The notes under the pieces: generated by a model
Databases searched by the model: none
Seen by the model: only the letters and a program-made list of their open reading frames with translations
What the model was told of the DNA's origin: nothing
Shown: one piece after another, positions 1 to 9,375 of the stretch
How the letters are laid out: each line of letters opens with the position of its first letter
Numbering within the stretch: position 1 is the stretch's first letter
Program-made: the position numbers and the translations under genes
Assembly (NCBI RefSeq): GCF_900142845.1
Contig: NZ_FSRU01000002.1
Location: 1,550,001-1,614,000 of the forward strand
DNA: 64,000 bases
Origin: Paraburkholderia phenazinium
GTDB lineage: Bacteria > Pseudomonadota > Gammaproteobacteria > Burkholderiales > Burkholderiaceae
Direction: 5' to 3'

Positions 1-563
1 CAGGTGAACAAGGGCGGGGGTTCGCGGTGGTGGCCTCGGAAGTGCGGTCGCTGGCCCAGCGCTCCTCGGCGGCAGCCAAGGAGATCAAGGAGCTGATCCA
101 CGATTCCGTGGAGCGGGTCCGGGCAGGCGCGGAGCATGTGCAGGAAGCCGGCACGAAGATGCGCGAGATCACGCACGAGATCAGGCGTGTGACCGACATC
201 ATGGGTGAAATTACCGCCGCCTCGCACGAACAAAGCAAGGGCATCGGCCAGGTCAATCAGGCCGTTACGCAGATGGACGAAGTCACGCAGCAGAATGCGG
301 CCCTTGTCGAACAGGCGGCGGCCGCCGCCAGCTCGCTCGAGTCGCAGGCGGCCGATCTGAAAGCCGCCGCCTCGATATTCAGGCTGAACGCCTCACGCGG
401 CGCCGAGGGCAGCCGCCCTGTCGCGCAAACGCAAACGCCCACGCCCACGCCGGCGATTCCGGCGCGCGCTTCTGCACCCGCTGCAGCAGCCCTGAAGCGG
501 CCGCCGGCGCAGCCCGTTCGGATCGCGCAAGCCGCCGCGGCTGGAGAGTGGGACAGCTTCTAG
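1..563 (+). CDS. Methyl-accepting chemotaxis protein, C-terminal part (5' end outside window)
   Basis: The reading frame is open from the first bases; the second codon position falls so that the protein reads [20 protein letters not shown], the hairpin tip of the MCP cytoplasmic signalling domain that contacts CheA and CheW. Helices with the adaptation-region pattern follow, then an Ala/Pro/Thr linker of about 50 residues, and the protein ends in EWDSF. That end resembles the xWxxF pentapeptide which tethers CheR and CheB on high-abundance receptors. The sensor domain and membrane segments lie before the window. No other chemotaxis gene is adjacent; the next gene encodes an EAL protein 86 bases on. 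The family assignment is secure, the ligand unknown. Confidence 0.95.
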   Translation, partial: GEQGRGFAVVASEVRSLAQRSSAAAKEIKELIHDSVERVRAGAEHVQEAGTKMREITHEIRRVTDIMGEITAASHEQSKGIGQVNQAVTQMDEVTQQNAALVEQAAAAASSLESQAADLKAAASIFRLNASRGAEGSRPVAQTQTPTPTPAIPARASAPAAAALKRPPAQPVRIAQAAAAGEWDSF

Positions 564-649
564 AAGAGGGTGTCCACATCGCGGTCGCCCGTCGGCGCTA
601 GAATCAACGTCGTTGCCCTTTACCGAATTCATCCTGGTGGCGCCATCCT

Positions 650-1852
650 ATGAGCGAAGAGACTCCTCGTTGCTTACCGAGCGTGAACAGTGCGTTTCAG
701 CCCATCTTGTCTCTTGCTCATCAAACGCCGGTTGGACACGAGGCATTGCTCCGCTCATCGCTAGACGGCAAGCCTTGTTCGCCTTTGGATGCCTTCAGGC
801 ATGCAAGGCTCGCTGGGCGTACCGGCGAATTCGAGCGGGAGTGTGTCCGATGTCATACCGGCCACTTCGTGCGCTTCGCGGACGACAAAAGCATCCTGTT
901 TATCAACGCGCAGCCTGAAGTCCTCACGCATCCGATTCACGGGCTGGGGCTCGTTGCCGATATCCTGGCTTGCGGCATATCGCCGGCGCGGGTCGCGATC
1001 GAAATTCTGGAAACGCCTCAGCCGCGAAATGGCGTGCTCGCCGATGCGGTCGCCCAGTTGCGGCTGCACGGTTTCCTGATCGCTCTTGATGACTTTGGCG
1101 CGGGCGAAACAAATCTAAGCCGTGTCTGGGATCTGCAGCCCGACGTGGTAAAACTCGATCGCGAGCTTATCCGGCAAGCGGCTACGAGTCATCTGAAGGC
1201 ACGCAGCCTGCTACGCCTGGTAGGACTCCTGCACGAAATTGGCACGCTCGTCGCCGTCGAAGGGGTGGAGACGGAAGCAGAGGCGCTCCTATGCCTCGAT
1301 TGCGATGCCGATTTCGCACAGGGCTACTACTTTGGCCGCCCATTGGCGCTTGCGGACAAAAGCGACTTGCAGGTTTACAGCGCCGGATTCCCCCTGCCCC
1401 CCCTTCAAAGTGGCAATCGAATCAAACCCATTGCAGACCTGGCCGGTTTGCAACCGTACCGGCAGGCGTTTGAAGACGTCACGCATGCGTTCAAGCCGGG
1501 ACGGAACTTTCCCGAATGCGCGATGCGCTTTCTCGGCCTCCCCCTCTCGCTTCGCATGTTCCTGCTGGATGAGAGCGGCGCACAGATCGGCGCACCCGTG
1601 GAATCGAAAAGTCATCCGATGCGCAGGCAAGCGCGGTTCCCCATGCTAACCAGGAAGGCAGATGCCAACTGGTCGAAACGGCCATACTTCAGAAACGCGG
1701 CAAGTCATCCCGGTGCGACCGTCGTCAGCGAACCTTACGTGACATCGGGGTCAATGAATCTATGTGTGACGCTCGCAGTCTGTGTTGAAACCGAGGAGGC
1801 CAGGTACGTCATTTGCGGCGACGTACTCTTTGAGGAATTGGGACGATATTGA
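650..1852 (+). CDS. EAL-domain c-di-GMP phosphodiesterase with C-terminal PAS/PDC-like sensor
   Basis: A 400-residue soluble protein. The N-terminal 235 residues form an EAL domain that hydrolyses c-di-GMP to pGpG. The key residues appear intact: EALLR at 31-35, Asn86, the ExL strand near 118-120, DDFG at 147-150, KLD at 168-170, Glu204 in VAVEGVET, and QGYYFGRP near 224. The C-terminal 150 residues include WSKRPYFRNA and VSEPYV, a pattern typical of PDC/PAS-like sensor folds such as the YkuI C-terminal domain, so an input signal is expected there. There is no GGDEF domain and no membrane segment. It may share transcription with the upstream receptor gene. Phosphodiesterase activity is inferred from the conserved residues. 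Confidence 0.9.
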   Translation: MSEETPRCLPSVNSAFQPILSLAHQTPVGHEALLRSSLDGKPCSPLDAFRHARLAGRTGEFERECVRCHTGHFVRFADDKSILFINAQPEVLTHPIHGLGLVADILACGISPARVAIEILETPQPRNGVLADAVAQLRLHGFLIALDDFGAGETNLSRVWDLQPDVVKLDRELIRQAATSHLKARSLLRLVGLLHEIGTLVAVEGVETEAEALLCLDCDADFAQGYYFGRPLALADKSDLQVYSAGFPLPPLQSGNRIKPIADLAGLQPYRQAFEDVTHAFKPGRNFPECAMRFLGLPLSLRMFLLDESGAQIGAPVESKSHPMRRQARFPMLTRKADANWSKRPYFRNAASHPGATVVSEPYVTSGSMNLCVTLAVCVETEEARYVICGDVLFEELGRY

Positions 1853-2333
1853 TGCGTATCCCAACGTCACCGAGTCGAGGCTCTCGCGATTGCTTCTGCA
1901 AATAGCAGCGTGGAACTGGTGCGCAGCAGAGCGATGAGCACAGCCGTCGAAAAGTATTGGTTCATGGTAGTAGCTCCGGTCATGCGACCCAACGTATAAG
2001 TTGCTACAGTAAAACGATTCTTCGTTCGATGGGTTACAACCGCAGCGCAATCGCATGAAATATTATTCACGCGCAGCGAGTTGAAAAAGCGCTGGGCGTC
2101 GACTTCTGCGAAGGCCTTGCAATTTCCCGGCTCCTTGATTTTTATTTAATCAGTATTCCTTCTCTATTGGATGAAGCAGAAATAGTTGCACTGGAATCAA
2201 CGGCGACCCGTAGTCGAACAGCGATGAGTTGAAGGTCAATGCGGACGATACATCGACGCTTAAGGGTCCCTTCAGGTCCGACCGCTACTATCGTGTCAGG
2301 TCACCGCGATAGTGGTGCTATGGGAAAGCGGAT
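1853..2333. other. Intergenic stretch without a supported gene
   Basis: About 480 bases between the EAL gene and a doubtful reading frame. Short open frames on the minus strand (up to 98 codons) lack a convincing ribosome binding site and recognisable motifs. Several AT-rich runs lie near 2140-2170. I see no terminator hairpin or tRNA. Confidence 0.4.
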
Positions 2334-2693
2334 ATGAACGAACCCGTTGACAACTCCACTTCGTCGATGCGAGGCTCGACATCGGACAGGCTCAGGGAGG
2401 GCTGCTGCAGCGAGGATCGCCAAGGAGACGCTATCGAAGGCGGCGCACAACTCTGCGATTGCACGATTGCGACGTCCGAGCCCCTGCGGCGACTGCAAAC
2501 CGTTATTGAGGTCATGACATCGATTCATGCAGGGGCGGAGGTGGTGCAGATCGGCCTTGATCACTACTGGGTGACGGCACCGCTTGAGGTCATCCCCCGT
2601 CTGGTCAGGGCACGAGACTGCACACTTCACCCCCCGTGCAAAGTCGAGTTTTTCGAGCAAGCGCCCTTGAAACGTTCTCTTCTTCGCAGGTAG
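2334..2693 (+). CDS. Hypothetical protein (doubtful)
   Basis: A 119-codon frame beginning with ATG after a weak purine stretch (GGGAAAGCGG). The first half is polar and Cys-containing; the second half (TSIHAGAEVVQIGLDHYWVTAPLEV) looks more protein-like and has moderately GC-rich third positions. I do not recognise the family. An opposite-strand frame of equal length (2301-2660) overlaps it almost completely, so at most one of the two is real. It may be a spurious frame. Confidence 0.3.
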   Translation: MNEPVDNSTSSMRGSTSDRLREGCCSEDRQGDAIEGGAQLCDCTIATSEPLRRLQTVIEVMTSIHAGAEVVQIGLDHYWVTAPLEVIPRLVRARDCTLHPPCKVEFFEQAPLKRSLLRR

Positions 2694-2868
2694 CGGCGCT
2701 TGAGACTCGCGTCCGGCCTGTTTTTTTTGACAGACCTGCGTAGGGTGCGTGAGCGCACGACGTTTGGTGCGACGCAGAACGCACGCGGCGGGATGCTGCG
2801 AAAACTGCAGGACGAGCGCGGCAGTTTTCGCAGGGACCTTAGCCTCCGGTTAGGTGCGCTCGCACGGA

Positions 2869-3147
2869 TTAGCCTGCTTTTGCCGCTTGCTCCTTTGCCA
2901 GAAGCCGCTGTGCCTGGCGATCGCCATGGCCGGCCTCTTGCGCGGTTTGAACAGATGTTTCGGTCGCCTCAGCCAGCGCCGCATGCGCGGCATTGCTAAT
3001 GCTCACCGTGTACGATGCCTGAGTGGAAGCGCTCGAAGATGATGCGTTGCCGGATGATGAGACTCCGGTTGCAGATTGCGCACCCTGAGGTGTCGTGTTC
3101 GACGCCACTGGCTGCGCCGAATGTTGCCCTACTGCCTGTATTGACAT
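2869..3147 (-). CDS. Small Ser/Ala/Thr-rich protein of unknown function
   Basis: A 92-residue protein starting MSIQAVGQH. This start is preferred over an in-frame ATG four codons upstream because TTTGGAG sits six bases before it. The centre is a low-complexity Ser/Ala/Thr run, followed by SYTVSISNAAHAALAEA and a charged C-terminus ending in EQAAKAG. No signal peptide or membrane segment is visible. Short proteins of this make-up are common in Burkholderiaceae genomes as uncharacterised genes. No function can be assigned. Confidence 0.6.
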   Translation of the reverse strand: MSIQAVGQHSAQPVASNTTPQGAQSATGVSSSGNASSSSASTQASYTVSISNAAHAALAEATETSVQTAQEAGHGDRQAQRLLAKEQAAKAG

Positions 3148-3334
3148 AGTGATCTCCAAAGAAATTACGCCGCATTACGGCATCTTTTCTAACGGCAGGC
3201 GCATGTGGTTGCTTGAGCACTATATTTTTTGTAACTTGCGTTATCGTTAAGCAATATTTAAGGGACGTTCTGGATAACCTACTTCACTCAATAGTTTGGA
3301 TAACTAGCCATTATGGAACGACTCCTGTCACGCA

Positions 3335-3559
3335 AACCATCTCGGCTTCGAAGTGTTGGACAACGGACCGGGTATTCCCGCGGAAGAGCTTGACCGGGTA
3401 CTCGACCGTTTCTATCGTGGCGAACATACCAAGGGAACGGGTAGCGGGTTGGGGCTCGCGATTGCCGCCCGCATCGCGCAGCGGCAACACCTGACACTTT
3501 CATTGCGTGGTAACGCGGATGCGCAGTTAGCGGCGCATGGTCCCTTCAGGTTGTCCTAA
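3335..3559 (+). pseudogene. C-terminal remnant of a sensor histidine kinase
   Basis: The frame reads [20 protein letters not shown], then [20 protein letters not shown] and ends in SLRG...FRLS. These are the G1 (DNGPGIP), F (RFYRG) and G2 (GSGLGLAI) boxes of an HATPase_c domain, as in QseC/PmrB-type kinases. The frame closes upstream at a stop near 3305, and nothing resembling an N box, HisKA helix, HAMP or sensor precedes it. The catalytic fragment therefore lacks the phosphorylated His and cannot be a working kinase. No response regulator lies beside it. It is best read as the scar of a deletion or rearrangement. Confidence 0.8.
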
Positions 3560-3703
3560 GGTCTGTCTGCTAGATTCAAGTCTAGCCAAACGACGCTCGC
3601 TCAGGCAACGGCGCGCAGCCTCTCCGCACAGAGGCTCAGCCCTTCCGCGCTAGACAGCCTCTCGTGACCTGGCTGCCCACGCTTACCAGTGGACCTGCGA
3701 TAG

Positions 3704-4624
3704 ATGAACAACGATCAACCCCAGTCACAATCCGATGTGTGGGCGAATTGGCTTCTGCACGAACGATTCGCCGATGACCCGTCGCACGAACGAACATTGC
3801 GCGCTGAAATCGCGCAATATGCCGATCGCGTTCTCGACGCTGCACAACTCGCCCCGGGAATGACGCTGGTTGACGTTGGCACAGGCGACGGCCTCGTCGC
3901 GTTTCGCGCGATTGATCGCATCGGCCCTTCGCTACGCGTGGTTCTAACCGATATCTCAGCGTCCCTGCTTCAACACTCCGAGTCCATCGCCATTCAACGC
4001 GGGGTGCGGGATCAATGCACCTTTCTCCAATGTTCCGCAGAAGCGCTCAACGACATTCCAGGCGAGTCGGTCGATGTCGTCACGACCCGCGCGGTGCTGG
4101 CCTATCTTCCCGACAAGATCGCAGTTCTGCGCGAGTTTCGCCGGATCCTCAAGCCTGGCGGACGGGTTTCCATTGCGGAACCTATACGGCGCGACGAAGC
4201 GTTTGAGGCGAATTCCTTAAAGAAATTTGTCGACGCTCATCCGACGGGATCGGATGACCGCTTTTTCCGGCTTTTGCATCGCTGGAGAGCCACGCAATTT
4301 CCCGACACAGAGGAAAGCATTTCGAGCAATCCGATGACCAATTTCAGCGAACGCGACCTGGTCCGTTACGCCCTGGATACCGGCTTCACCGATATTCACA
4401 TGGAATTCCACATTGACGTAGGGCGCTCCCAATTGGCCACGTGGAATCTCGTGTTGAAATCGTCGCCCTTTCCTTGGGCCCCATCGCTCGAAAAATTGCT
4501 GTCGGAACAGTTCACACCAGAAGAAAGACAATTCTTCGAACAGGTGTTCCGTCCACGCGTCGATTCGGGTCAGCTCTTCGGTGCCGAGCGCATCGCGTAC
4601 CTGAGCGCGAGGAAACCGCTCTAG
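3704..4624 (+). CDS. Class I SAM-dependent methyltransferase
   Basis: A 306-residue cytoplasmic protein. Motif I is LVDVGTGDGLVA near residue 51, followed by an acidic residue at the end of strand 2 (VVLTDIS), the motif near SVDVVTTRAVLAYLPD, and ILKPGGRVSIAEP, the post-motif loop of class I methyltransferases. The C-terminal 100 residues form an accessory cap found in small-molecule methyltransferases. The substrate cannot be read from the sequence. The gene converges on a second, unrelated-looking methyltransferase 28 bases away, which raises the possibility of a shared pathway but does not establish one. Confidence 0.85.
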   Translation: MNNDQPQSQSDVWANWLLHERFADDPSHERTLRAEIAQYADRVLDAAQLAPGMTLVDVGTGDGLVAFRAIDRIGPSLRVVLTDISASLLQHSESIAIQRGVRDQCTFLQCSAEALNDIPGESVDVVTTRAVLAYLPDKIAVLREFRRILKPGGRVSIAEPIRRDEAFEANSLKKFVDAHPTGSDDRFFRLLHRWRATQFPDTEESISSNPMTNFSERDLVRYALDTGFTDIHMEFHIDVGRSQLATWNLVLKSSPFPWAPSLEKLLSEQFTPEERQFFEQVFRPRVDSGQLFGAERIAYLSARKPL

Positions 4625-4652
4625 TCCGCGGCTTCCGTTCAGTCCGGCTCCA

Positions 4653-5336
4653 TTACCTCCTGACAAGATACATAGGACGGACACTCGACGAGAGATGACT
4701 CGGGAAGTCGCCCAGGTGTTGAATCTGAGCGTGACCGCACCCGGAGAATATTTCCAGGGAATCCTCTGGAAGACACGCTCGCCAGACGAAGTTGACCGCT
4801 TCGTCGCGATGCGCGAGCTCAACAATCAGAATGGGAATGCGGGCGAGTAGTTCAGCAACCAGCTGCTTGACATAGTCCATACCACGTCGCAACGTGATGT
4901 GATGAAGTACGCTGAGAGCGAGAGCCACGTCATATTCGCCAGGCGAGATTGTGCGGACCTTCGTCAAGTCGAGAGGCGCAGTTTCGAACGTGGCGCTCAG
5001 CCCGTTGACCCGTTGAGTGGCGCGCGCAACCGCGGTGTTTTCGGGGTTGATGTCGATACCCGTCGTCCGGGCACCGCGGTCGGCAAAGAAAAATGGAAAA
5101 TATCCGAGCGACGAGCCGAAGTCGACAAGGCTAAAGCACGGTCCCAACGAATCGAGCGCCGCCTCGATGACAACGGCTCTATCCCTGCACGAGCGTAGCG
5201 GTCCTTCGATGCCGGTGACGCCGTAAAGCGGCTGATAATATTCAACCCGGTTGAAGCATTGTTCAATCAGTTCCGGCGGAGCCTGAACGGGCGACTCTTC
5301 TACCAGGATCGGTCCGCGAGAAGCGCTATGACTCAT
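4653..5336 (-). CDS. Class I SAM-dependent methyltransferase
   Basis: A 227-residue protein with a Rossmann methyltransferase core. Motif I is LVDFGSSLGYFPFFFADRGA, the ribose-binding acidic residue follows in TGIDINPEN, and DVALALSVLHHI is motif IV-like. The ATG at 5336 has AGGG eight bases upstream; a GTG three codons earlier is an alternative start. The N-terminal 60 residues (CFNRVEYYQPLYGVTGIEG) look like a substrate cap. The overall plan resembles methyltransferases of sugar or secondary metabolite modification. The substrate is unknown, and the tail-to-tail arrangement with the previous gene means they are not co-transcribed. Confidence 0.8.
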   Translation of the reverse strand: MSHSASRGPILVEESPVQAPPELIEQCFNRVEYYQPLYGVTGIEGPLRSCRDRAVVIEAALDSLGPCFSLVDFGSSLGYFPFFFADRGARTTGIDINPENTAVARATQRVNGLSATFETAPLDLTKVRTISPGEYDVALALSVLHHITLRRGMDYVKQLVAELLARIPILIVELAHRDEAVNFVWRACLPEDSLEIFSGCGHAQIQHLGDFPSHLSSSVRPMYLVRR

Positions 5337-5447
5337 AGGTGACACCCTAATGGGGTTAGAGAGATTATGGGTATGGTCGGCCCTGAAATATCGGCAACGA
5401 TACTTCGGCCGTTTACATGTCGGGCTTGTCGTGTCGAACTGTAAAAT

Positions 5448-6422
5448 CTAGCCCCACAGCAATTCAGTATTGTTCGCTGGATGTTGTGCGGCAGACACGC
5501 GCAAGTCGTCTTGTGCCTTGCTTTCCGGCGGCTTCTGACGATAACGCTCCACGACGAACTCAATGAAGCTGCGCAATGCAACCGCCATGTGCGGCTGCTT
5601 CGAATACAGAAGCCACACGGTGCGTTCTTCGTCAGATAGCGGCGCGTCGCCTAGCAATGCACGCAAGCTGCCGTTGGCGAGCTCGTCTCGCACGAGCGAC
5701 CATGACAAGCGCGCGATACCGAGTCCCGCCTGCACCGCACGCTTGACGACCTGAGGGCTTTGTATGTTCATGATCGGCTGCACGACGACACGTTGTGTGC
5801 CGTGAGCGTCGCGAAACTCCCAGTGACGGCTCGGTGCATCCGACGCGACGAGAACGTCGTGCGAGGCCAGTTCATCCGGTGTGCAGGGTGCCGGGTAACG
5901 CGCCAGATAGTCAGGGTTCGCAACAATGACGTCGCGTGTTTTCATGAGCGGCCGGCAAACCAACGACGAGTCTCGTAAGCGCCGCTCCGCGCCGAAACAG
6001 ACGTCGAACTCGTTAACCGCGACGTCGCTCATCGTGTCGAACACGGTCAGCTCGAATTTCATGCGGGGTTCCTGAGCGCGGTAGGCGGCCAGCACTTCCG
6101 GGAGATCCGTGGTCGCGTAAAGCGACGACGCGGCAATCCGCAGCATGCCGGATGGCTGTTCCAATGCCGATGCAATGCACTCGTCCATCTCATCGAGATG
6201 ATGCAGCAGGTCGACGGCACGCTCGCGGTACGATTGACCGACGCGCGTCAGTGTTACCCGTCGCGTCGTGCGGTTGATCAGACGGACGCCAAGGCGCTCT
6301 TCGAGCGACGCGACACCGCGCGTAACGACCGAGCTCGAAACACCCAACTGCCTCGCGGCCTCAGCGAAGTTCAGGTACTCGGCAACCTTGACGAAGATGC
6401 GGATCGATGAAAGCTGGTTCAT
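5448..6422 (-). CDS. LysR-family transcriptional regulator
   Basis: 324 residues from the ATG at 6422, chosen because GGAG lies six bases upstream and the protein then begins MNQLSSIRIFVKVAE, the standard LysR start. A winged helix-turn-helix (FAEAARQLGVSSSVVTRGVASLEERLGVRL) occupies residues 15-60 and a linker helix follows. The periplasmic-binding-like effector domain runs from about 90 to 295 (VRLINRTTR, then LRIAASSLYATTDLP). The type resembles the AaeR/CrgA group. The divergent neighbour is a small lipoprotein about 300 bases away, which would be the default candidate target. The inducer is unknown. Confidence 0.92.
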   Translation of the reverse strand: MNQLSSIRIFVKVAEYLNFAEAARQLGVSSSVVTRGVASLEERLGVRLINRTTRRVTLTRVGQSYRERAVDLLHHLDEMDECIASALEQPSGMLRIAASSLYATTDLPEVLAAYRAQEPRMKFELTVFDTMSDVAVNEFDVCFGAERRLRDSSLVCRPLMKTRDVIVANPDYLARYPAPCTPDELASHDVLVASDAPSRHWEFRDAHGTQRVVVQPIMNIQSPQVVKRAVQAGLGIARLSWSLVRDELANGSLRALLGDAPLSDEERTVWLLYSKQPHMAVALRSFIEFVVERYRQKPPESKAQDDLRVSAAQHPANNTELLWG

Positions 6423-6717
6423 GGGAAACTCCGGCATCGAGCGAGTCGCGTCGCGACCGCAAGAGGCGGCGAATTGGGATCGCGCGAAAACATCCGAACG
6501 CGCTCCATTGCCGACAAGACTTACATCCAGCCATTCGTTCGCTGAATGCCCTGCGATGAGCTTAGACACTGCCTGCTTACGCGATCTGGTCCATCGCATT
6601 ACGGTCTTGCAATATTTGATGGCGGTTGATGGCCGTTGTGTTCGAGGTGACGATCATCTTGTCGGCAGTCCGCTTGCACAGAAATCCGTAAAACTGCCGG
6701 GGCTGCCTGGCGGATCT

Positions 6718-7008
6718 TCAATCCTGTTTCCATCGCGGAACACAAATGAAGAGTAGGTCTGCTTCCCACGTGCTCCGCAGGGGAAATGAAAACGTATCGA
6801 TATTGACCTCCGACATGTCCCTGTCCCGTGCCCGGCAATACGCTCGTGCGCCATCTCGGCTCGTATCCATCACGGTGCTCCACGACGCGAACGGATTCCT
6901 GCTCGTAGCGGTTAAAAGGAATTTCCCATTTTGTGACCGGTCCACCACGGAGACGCTTGTGCAAGCACCGAGCAGTGCAACCCAGGACCATAACAAAAAC
7001 GTCTTCAT
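6718..7008 (-). CDS. Small secreted lipoprotein, unknown function
   Basis: A 96-residue protein with a clear lipoprotein signal: MKTFLLWSWVALLGACTSVSV, where LGAC is a lipobox and Cys16 the predicted lipidation site. The mature part has two further Cys (AYCRARDRD and FICVPRW) with the spacing seen in small Burkholderia lipoproteins that carry one disulfide. The ribosome binding site is weak. It would sit in the outer or inner membrane facing the periplasm. Function is unknown. It is transcribed in the same direction as the LysR gene, about 295 bases upstream of it. Confidence 0.6.
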   Translation of the reverse strand: MKTFLLWSWVALLGACTSVSVVDRSQNGKFLLTATSRNPFASWSTVMDTSRDGARAYCRARDRDMSEVNIDTFSFPLRSTWEADLLFICVPRWKQD

Positions 7009-7373
7009 CGACTAACCAGGCGTTCGCATGTGTTGATCAATCCGCGTTCAGGGTGGAGTCCCGCTACGATACCGTGAGAGTTTCGGAGCTTGTGAATGCT
7101 GTGCTTCGTCACGACCGCTCACTCACGGAGCTGACGATGACACGCTCACCTTCCGCAAGGCTTCCTCGAGTGGATTCGATACTAACGGCAAAATCTGATG
7201 GCAACCTTAAGCAGACTGCTGAAGGTCGCTGTAGCGAATGATGGCGGCATCGAAAACGACTGCCGCAGTCAACCCGACCTGGATTGCCTCATGTTTCAGC
7301 GCAGAAGATAAGCATAGCTAATCAGTCGGCAGAGGCGCCCAACCCGTTACACTATCCCCTTGATATCAGGAGC
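7009..7373. other. Intergenic DNA before the left element boundary
   Basis: No frame here has a convincing start or motif. A plus-strand open frame (6933-7241) overlaps the lipoprotein gene and is treated as chance. Nothing else is seen. Confidence 0.35.
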
Positions 7374-7526
7374 TAGCTCGCGACGGCAGGCTGGCGTGGC
7401 ATGTGGGACCTGCCAAACGAACCGCCCCACGCGAAATCGCGTACCAATACGTACATTGCCATTCGAATAAAATAACGTATTCTTCCAAGATCAACATCTT
7501 ATTTCATTCATGAAAATCGCCACCTG
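7374..7526 (+). repeat. Orphan copy of the xth upstream region plus the first 17 bases of xth
   Basis: This stretch aligns with 21958-22108, the DNA in front of and into xth. Shared blocks include CTGGCGTGGCATGTG, a GAAATCG-TA-CAATA-GTA pattern, and an exact 17-base match ATGAAAATCGCCACCTG at 7510-7526 and 22092-22108, the first codons of xth. After that point the left copy departs into unrelated sequence and the frame is lost. The two copies differ at many other positions, so this is not a recent duplication. The pattern is what an integrative element leaves when it inserts in the 5' end of a gene and brings its own replacement 5' end. Confidence 0.75.
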
Positions 7527-7745
7527 CTATCTTCATAGATGACCGAGGAGATCCGCCGAGTTCTGGCGAAGCGGCTGGAAGGCCAGTATTTAAAGGGATT
7601 TCAGTCCGTAGACATCCAAAGAAAATCCAGGCTATCCGGGCTAAAACTGTATATCCTTCTGTATATCGCCCACCCGATATACGGCTATGCATTCCTACCC
7701 AACCAAGCTGTCGGACGCCATATGCAAGAACGCGAAGCCGCGTGA
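7527..7745. other. Truncated unknown segment between the orphan xth start and the IS21 element
   Basis: A 68-codon plus-strand frame (7539-7745) ends exactly where the IS21 element begins and has no recognisable motif. On the minus strand no long uninterrupted frame survives. If an integrase once lay next to the attachment site, its gene is not visible here and may have been lost when the insertion sequence arrived. Confidence 0.35.
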
Positions 7746-7775
7746 GTGTTGATTTGCACGGAATCCTGACCCACC
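7746..7775 (+). repeat. Left terminal inverted repeat of the IS21 element
   Basis: Begins GTGTTGATTTGCACGGAATC and pairs with the right end at 10189-10215. The TG...CA terminal dinucleotides fall at 7747 and 10214. Confidence 0.85.
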
Positions 7776-7848
7776 CCGCGCAGTAATTTGCATCGAATAT
7801 CGACCCACGTAGAACACTGACCTGCTCGGCAACGGGCAGGGGAACGGA

Positions 7849-9375
7849 GTGATCGACGTGGCTATATTGAGCATCATCCGACGCTGGCACTTTCGCGATC
7901 ATGTCTCGTTGCGCGAGATTGCCAAACGGCTGGGCGTGTCCAGAAACACGGTCAGGCGTTACATACGGGCCGACACTGTGCTGCCGGCATATCCCGAGCG
8001 CCACAGCCCCAGTAAGCTCGACGGGTTTGCTGCAAAGCTCGCTGGTTGGCTGAAGACCGAGGCGAATCGGCCCCGCAAACAGCGCAGAACCCTCAAGCAG
8101 ATTCACGTGGACCTCTGCGCGCTGGGCTTCACCGGCTCTTATGACCGTGTGGCAGCGTTTGCCCGACGCTGGCGACAGGAACAGCACGAGCAGGCAAAGA
8201 CGACCGGACGCGGGACGTTTGTTCCGCTCCGGTTTGCGGCCGGCGAAGCGTTCCAGTTCGACTGGAGTGAGGACTGGGCCGTCATCAACGGCGAGCGCAC
8301 CAAGCTGCAGGTCGCGCAGCTCAAGCTCAGTCACAGCCGTGCCTTCTTCCTGAGGGCCTATCTGCTGCAAACCCACGAGATGCTGTTCGACGCGCATCAC
8401 CATGCGTTCGTGGCGTGGGGCGGCATTCCACGTCGCGGCATCTACGACAACATGAAGACCTCCGTCGACAGGGTGCGTCCCGGCAAGGTCCGCGAGGTCA
8501 ACGCACGGTTCAGCGCGATGGTGAGCCATTACCTGTTTGACGCCGAGTTCTGCAACGTCGCCTCCGGCTGGGAGAAGGGGCAGATCGAGAAGAACGTCCA
8601 GGACAGCCGGCACCGGCTCTGGCAGAAGGTGCCGACGTTCGGCTCGCTGGCGGCGCTCAACGACTGGCTGGCCGACCAGTGCGTGCTGCTCTGGCAGCAG
8701 ACGCGGCACCCCGAACAGGACATGACGATCTGGGACGCGTGGTCTGCCGAGCGGCCACACCTGATGCCGGTTGGGCAACCGTTCGACGGCTTCGTTGAAC
8801 ACACCAAACGCGTCTCGCCAACCTGTCTCGTGACCTTCGAGCGCAACCGCTACAGCGTGCCGGCGTCGTTTGCCAACCGCCCCATCAGCCTGCGGGTCTA
8901 CGCCGCGAAGCTAGTGTTCGTGGCTAAAGGTCAGGTGATTGCGGAGCACGGCCGACGGATCAACCGCAGCCATGACAACGGCGAGACCATCTACGACTGG
9001 CGTCACTATCTGGCAGTCCTGCAGCGCAAACCTGGAGCGCTTCGTAATGGTGCACCCTTCGCAGAATTTCCAGCTGGATTCCGCAAGCTGCAGGGCGTGC
9101 TGCTGAAGCGTCCCGGCGGTGACCGGGAGATGGTCGAGATTCTGGCGCTGGTTCTGCTGCACGACGAACAGATGGTGCTCGCAGCCGTCGAGCTGGCATT
9201 CGAAGCCGGCGCACCAAACAAGCAGACGGTGCTGAACATCCTGAGCCGGCTGCTCGACAGCCCGCCTGTGCCGCCGCTGCAAACACCGCAGGCCTTCGCA
9301 CTGACCGTCGAGCCGCAGGCCAACGTCAGCCGCTACGATCGACTAAGGGGCCGGGAGGATAACCATGCAGCCTGA
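7849..9375 (+). CDS. istA: IS21 transposase IstA
   Basis: A 508-residue DDE transposase. An N-terminal helix-turn-helix ([20 protein letters not shown], residues 20-39) binds the repeated ends. The rve catalytic core follows, with Asp138 in FQFDWSEDW, Asp200 in [10 protein letters not shown] and Glu247 in KGQIEKNV, the expected DDE triad. A beta-barrel domain ([16 protein letters not shown]) follows near residue 330. The gene starts within the left end repeats and its last codons overlap the start of istB by 11 bases, the usual translational coupling. It appears functional. Confidence 0.96.
   Translation: MIDVAILSIIRRWHFRDHVSLREIAKRLGVSRNTVRRYIRADTVLPAYPERHSPSKLDGFAAKLAGWLKTEANRPRKQRRTLKQIHVDLCALGFTGSYDRVAAFARRWRQEQHEQAKTTGRGTFVPLRFAAGEAFQFDWSEDWAVINGERTKLQVAQLKLSHSRAFFLRAYLLQTHEMLFDAHHHAFVAWGGIPRRGIYDNMKTSVDRVRPGKVREVNARFSAMVSHYLFDAEFCNVASGWEKGQIEKNVQDSRHRLWQKVPTFGSLAALNDWLADQCVLLWQQTRHPEQDMTIWDAWSAERPHLMPVGQPFDGFVEHTKRVSPTCLVTFERNRYSVPASFANRPISLRVYAAKLVFVAKGQVIAEHGRRINRSHDNGETIYDWRHYLAVLQRKPGALRNGAPFAEFPAGFRKLQGVLLKRPGGDREMVEILALVLLHDEQMVLAAVELAFEAGAPNKQTVLNILSRLLDSPPVPPLQTPQAFALTVEPQANVSRYDRLRGREDNHAA

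Noticed and set aside
2301..2660. Minus-strand frame of 119 codons
   Set aside because: Overlaps the weakly supported plus-strand frame at 2334-2693; no ribosome binding site or motif.
7504..8802. Long minus-strand frame of 432 codons
   Set aside because: It lies antisense to istA, whose catalytic triad is intact, and has no motif; a GC-rich shadow.
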